Assembly: GCA_963837805.1 (NCBI GenBank)
Contig: CAWIOU010000023.1
Coordinates: 558,001-622,000 of the forward strand
Direction: 5' to 3'
DNA from: Bog-756 sp963837805
GTDB taxonomy: Bacteria > Actinomycetota > Acidimicrobiia > Acidimicrobiales > RAAP-2
DNA: 64,000 bases
Below are positions 61,122 to 64,000 of this stretch, in pieces. Within the stretch, counting starts at the first letter, position 1; each line of letters opens with the position of its first letter. Below the pieces are notes generated by a model. That model searched no databases, had not been told where the DNA came from, and worked only from the letters and a program-made list of their open reading frames with translations. A program made the position numbers and the translations under genes.

Positions 61122-61850
61122 ATGGAGGACGGCAACGTGGAGGAACGAGCCGGCGCCACGGTGGACGGCGGCCTACCCGACTACTCGGGCCCGTTCCAGG
61201 CCGACTTCCGATACGAGGATCTGTCCCGTGAGGCACTGGTGAGATTGGTGCGCGAGTACGCCCAGGCCGTCCACATCCTCGACCGGTCGATGTGTGCGGC
61301 GATCGGTATGTCCCACGGCATGGAGGAGATGGAACGGCTGGCCATCGAGGAGTGGCGGGGCGCCAGCCCGGTCTACGGGCAGCGACTCCGTCGGATCATG
61401 GGCGTCGAGGGCAACGACGTCGAGGCCATCTTCAAGGTCCTCCAGCTCGACCCCGGCTTCCCCCACCATTACCTCGATGTCCGCTACGAGGTGGTCGACG
61501 AGAAGCATGGCTACTTCGAGCTCGCCTACTGCGGCGCGCTGATGGACGCCGAGCCATGGGGCGACAAGATGGTGACCGGGATGTGCCATCACATCGAGGA
61601 CGGGACATTCGATGTCACCGCCCAGGCCATCAACCCCAAGGCGCACATCCGCCACGTCCACCGTCCTCCCCGGGTCCCGTCCGACCGGGCCCCGCACTGC
61701 CGCTGGGAACTGATCATCGACGACGACAACGAGACCCTGCCCGAGGCCGACATCACCACCATCACCAAGATGACCACCGCGGCCACGTTCGACTTCCCAT
61801 CCATGCGGGACGGGACACCCCACATCCCCGGGGCCGGCGACGGGCGCTGA
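61122..61850 (+). CDS. Conserved protein of unknown function
   Basis: 242 residues. It starts MEDGNVEERAGATVDGG, then ALVRLVREYAQAVHILDRSM and AIFKVLQLDPGFPHHYLDVR. A His/Cys-rich part MCHHIEDGTFDVTAQAINPK precedes HVHRPPRVPSDRAPHCRWEL. The cysteines and histidines could bind metal. The pattern vaguely recalls the L-2-amino-thiazoline-4-carboxylate hydrolase family but not clearly enough to name it. It is coupled in position to the TetR and P450 genes (4-bp gap), so it probably takes part in the same pathway. Confidence 0.7.
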   Translation: MEDGNVEERAGATVDGGLPDYSGPFQADFRYEDLSREALVRLVREYAQAVHILDRSMCAAIGMSHGMEEMERLAIEEWRGASPVYGQRLRRIMGVEGNDVEAIFKVLQLDPGFPHHYLDVRYEVVDEKHGYFELAYCGALMDAEPWGDKMVTGMCHHIEDGTFDVTAQAINPKAHIRHVHRPPRVPSDRAPHCRWELIIDDDNETLPEADITTITKMTTAATFDFPSMRDGTPHIPGAGDGR

Positions 61851-61853
61851 GCC

Positions 61854-62513
61854 ATGCCCAAGGGACCTCTCACCATCGCCGAGCAGGACGCGGGCCGCGC
61901 GTCCGACGGGCCCCACTCCCTCGAAGGGACCCGGCGGCGCCTCACCCCCCGCCAGGCCGAAGTGGTCATGCAGCTGGTCCAGGCCACCGGCGAGGAGGTC
62001 GAAGAGGTCGGCTACGCCGGGCTCACGGTGCGCACCGTGGCCCGCCGGGCCGGCGTGGCCCCGGCCACCGCCTACACCTACTTCAGTTCCAAGGACCACC
62101 TGCTGGCCGAGGTGCTGTGGCGACGCATGGAGGCGCTCCCGCCGGTCGAGCCGGACGGGGAGCGGCCGGTGTCCGAGCGACTGGCCGAGGCGGTCCGGTC
62201 CATGGTCCTGTTCACCGCGGAGAGCCCGGCGCTGGTCGATGCGTGCACGGTGGCCCTGCTCAGTCCCAACCCCGACGTCAAGCACCTACGCGACCGGATC
62301 GGGGCCCAGATCCACCGGCGGCTGGCCACGGCCCTCGGCACCGGTACTGACCCGCTGGTCGTCCGGGTGCTCGAGACGTCGTTCTCGGGCTCGCTGCTGA
62401 TCGCCGGCATGGGCCACATGCCCTACACCGACATCGCCGACTTCCTGGTCGCCGCGGCCGAGCTGCTGCTCGACCGGGCGCCGGTGGCCGTCGAGTCGAG
62501 AGCGGCCGGATGA
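61854..62513 (+). CDS. TetR-family transcriptional regulator
   Basis: 219 residues. N-terminal helix-turn-helix LTVRTVARRAGVAPATAYTY, then FSSKDHLLAEVLWRRME. The C-terminal ligand-binding domain is helical, with no clear ligand class. It overlaps the P450 start by 4 bp. The likely target is the palindrome at 61099-61121. Confidence 0.92.
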   Translation: MPKGPLTIAEQDAGRASDGPHSLEGTRRRLTPRQAEVVMQLVQATGEEVEEVGYAGLTVRTVARRAGVAPATAYTYFSSKDHLLAEVLWRRMEALPPVEPDGERPVSERLAEAVRSMVLFTAESPALVDACTVALLSPNPDVKHLRDRIGAQIHRRLATALGTGTDPLVVRVLETSFSGSLLIAGMGHMPYTDIADFLVAAAELLLDRAPVAVESRAAG

Positions 62514-63709
62514 CCACCACGCGTCAGCCGGTCGCCTACAGCCCGTATGCCTACGAGATCCACGAGGATCCGTACCCGGTCTATGCCCGCCTGCGGGCCG
62601 AGGCCCCGCTGTACCGGAACGAGGAGCTCGACTTCTGGGCCCTGTCGAGACATGAGGACGTCCTCGCCGCCTTCCGCAACGTGGACGGCTACTCCAACGC
62701 CTACGGCGTCTCGCTCGACCCGAGCGCCTTCCGCCCCGACGCCCACAAGGTGATGTCGTTCCTCGCCCTCGACCCGCCCCGCCACACCCGCATGCGCTCA
62801 CTGATCGGCAAGGGTTTCACCCCGTCGAAGGTGGCCCAGATGGAGGACCGGATCCGGGCCATCGCCGTCGAGCACCTCGACGCCGCCCTCGACCGGGGCT
62901 CGTTCGACTTCATCGCCGACTTCGCCGGCAAGCTTCCGATGGACGTGATCTCCGAGTTGGTCGGCGTGCCCCCGGTCGACCGGGCCGAGATCCGGCGGCT
63001 GGCCGACCTGGTGGTGCATCGCGAAGACGGGCTGTTCGACGTGCCCCAGGCCGGCATGGACGCCGCCCTGTCCCTGGTCGTCTACTACCAGGCGATGGTC
63101 GACGAACGGCGGGTCCAGCCCCGGGACGACCTCACCTCGGCCCTGCTCGAGGCCGAGCTCGATGGGGACAGGCTCACCGACGAGGAGGTCGTCGGCTTTC
63201 TCTTCCTGATGGTGGTGGCCGGCAACGAGACGACCACCAAACTGCTCGGCAACGCCTGGTACTGGGCGTGGCGCCATCCCGATGAGCGGGCCAAGCCCTT
63301 CACCGACCCGGCGCGGGTGGCCGACTGGGTCGAGGAGACCCTGCGCTTCGACACCTCGAGCCAGATGCTGCTGCGGGTGGCCCGCACCCCTCTGGAGATC
63401 CATGGCACCACCGTCCCCGAAGGAGACCGGGTGCTGCTGCTGGTCGGTTCGGCCAACCGGGACGAGACGGTGTTCCCCGAGCCGGATCGCTACCACCTCG
63501 ACCGGGACACATCCAAGCTGGTCAGCTTCGGAAGCGGCCGACACTTCTGCATGGGGGCTCCGATGGCCAGGATGGAGGCCCGGATCGGGCTCGGCGAACT
63601 GGTCAAGCGGGTCGCCACCTACGACATCGACGCCGCGGGAATCGAGCGGGTCCACTCGATCAATGTGCGCGGGCTGGCCGCCCTCCCGACCACGGTGGTG
63701 CTTCGCTGA
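62510..63709 (+). CDS. Cytochrome P450
   Basis: 399 residues. Heme ligand Cys347 in FGSGRHFCMGAPMARMEA; ExxR is Glu276-Thr-Leu-Arg279; I-helix FLFLMVVAGNETTTKLLGNA with the acid/threonine pair replaced by a Glu-Thr-Thr. It monooxygenates a small hydrophobic compound and needs a ferredoxin and reductase that are not in view. It overlaps TetR upstream and the SDR gene downstream (TGATG). Confidence 0.94.
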   Translation: MTTTRQPVAYSPYAYEIHEDPYPVYARLRAEAPLYRNEELDFWALSRHEDVLAAFRNVDGYSNAYGVSLDPSAFRPDAHKVMSFLALDPPRHTRMRSLIGKGFTPSKVAQMEDRIRAIAVEHLDAALDRGSFDFIADFAGKLPMDVISELVGVPPVDRAEIRRLADLVVHREDGLFDVPQAGMDAALSLVVYYQAMVDERRVQPRDDLTSALLEAELDGDRLTDEEVVGFLFLMVVAGNETTTKLLGNAWYWAWRHPDERAKPFTDPARVADWVEETLRFDTSSQMLLRVARTPLEIHGTTVPEGDRVLLLVGSANRDETVFPEPDRYHLDRDTSKLVSFGSGRHFCMGAPMARMEARIGLGELVKRVATYDIDAAGIERVHSINVRGLAALPTTVVLR

Positions 63710-64000
63710 TGCCCCGCTTCGAGCCCAATCCCGAGCGGCGGCCGGCGGTGGTCACCGGGGCGTCGTCGGGGATCGGAGAGGCGACGGCCAAGGAGCTGGC
63801 CTCGCTCGGACACCCGGTGGCCCTCGGGGCCCGACGGGTCGCGGCGTGCGAGGACACCGCGGCGGCTATCCGGTCCGAGGGCGGCGAAGCGGTGGCCATC
63901 CACCTCGACCTGGCCGACGGCGAGTCGGTGGACCAGTTCGCCAAGGCGGCCGTCGATGCCCTCGGCGAGGTGGAGATCCTGGTCTCGAACGCGGCGCTGA
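63709..64000 (+). CDS. SDR-family oxidoreductase, partial (window edge)
   Basis: The first 97 residues of a short-chain dehydrogenase: AVVTGASSGIGEATAKELAS (cofactor motif), then IHLDLADGESVDQFAKAAVD and ILVSNAAL. The catalytic YxxxK part lies beyond the window. The start overlaps the P450 stop (TGATG). Confidence 0.9.
   Translation, partial: MPRFEPNPERRPAVVTGASSGIGEATAKELASLGHPVALGARRVAACEDTAAAIRSEGGEAVAIHLDLADGESVDQFAKAAVDALGEVEILVSNAAL

Overview
The window is high-GC actinobacterial chromosome. The RpoD/DnaG pair, the Era-CorC-YbeY-PhoH block, a BldD homologue beside a BldC-like helix-turn-helix protein, an F420-type LLM oxidoreductase, many GTG starts and several small protein families typical of Actinomycetota all point that way. 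The mix of long-chain/branched catabolic genes with F420 chemistry suggests an uncultured Acidimicrobiia-like lineage, but that placement is inference. Several conserved genes carry single-base frameshifts, which may mean a draft or metagenome assembly.

Layout. (1) 1-6.6 kb: visibly lower-GC accessory DNA. It holds an IS21-family element (175-2495, istA frameshifted) and a set of small stress-type genes (DUF6582-, DUF6458-, DUF6131-like, PRC-barrel, zinc ribbon, DUF1206). Three of these have a promoter of the general-stress sigma type (GTTT, 16-nt spacer, GGG(T/C)A) just upstream. It ends at a tRNA-Met gene. (2) 6.9-10.5 kb: HIRAN protein, two small unknowns and a branched-chain-type ABC substrate-binding lipoprotein. 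(3) 10.54-19.43 kb: a genomic island bounded by a 38-bp direct repeat of the 3' end of tRNA-Asn. It contains a second, intact IS21 copy (13810-16129), an APH-type kinase and small regulatory, zinc-ribbon and cupin genes, several of them decayed, and no recognisable integrase. (4) 19.5-43.3 kb: housekeeping DNA (rpoD, dnaG, ppdK, glyS, hemW, recO, uppS, a DinG-type helicase, era-corC-ybeY-phoH, HIT protein, BldC/BldD-like regulators, rsmE-dnaJ-hrcA behind a CIRCE operator, a DtxR-family regulator). (5) 43.3-51.3 kb: envelope polysaccharide genes (PAP2 phosphatase-like protein, three glycosyltransferases, a tandem alpha/beta hydrolase, and a Wzm/Wzt-type ABC exporter). (6) 51.4-53.7 kb: lepA and rpsT. 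(7) 53.7-64 kb: a catabolic cluster (substrate-binding protein, thioesterase, LLM oxidoreductase, enoyl-CoA hydratase, SDR, carboxymuconolactone-decarboxylase-like protein, aldehyde dehydrogenase, 3-hydroxyisobutyrate-dehydrogenase-like protein). It is divergent from an unknown protein, a TetR regulator, a cytochrome P450 and a second SDR cut by the window edge.

How the parts work together. In the catabolic cluster, tightly overlapping genes on both sides of a palindromic operator at 61.1 kb look like one regulated pathway that oxidises and shortens an acyl or alicyclic substrate. In the polysaccharide cluster, the glycosyltransferases build a chain and the two-gene ABC system exports it. The BldD homologue keeps the c-di-GMP-binding signature and is translationally coupled to the BldC-like gene, suggesting nucleotide-second-messenger control of development or envelope functions.
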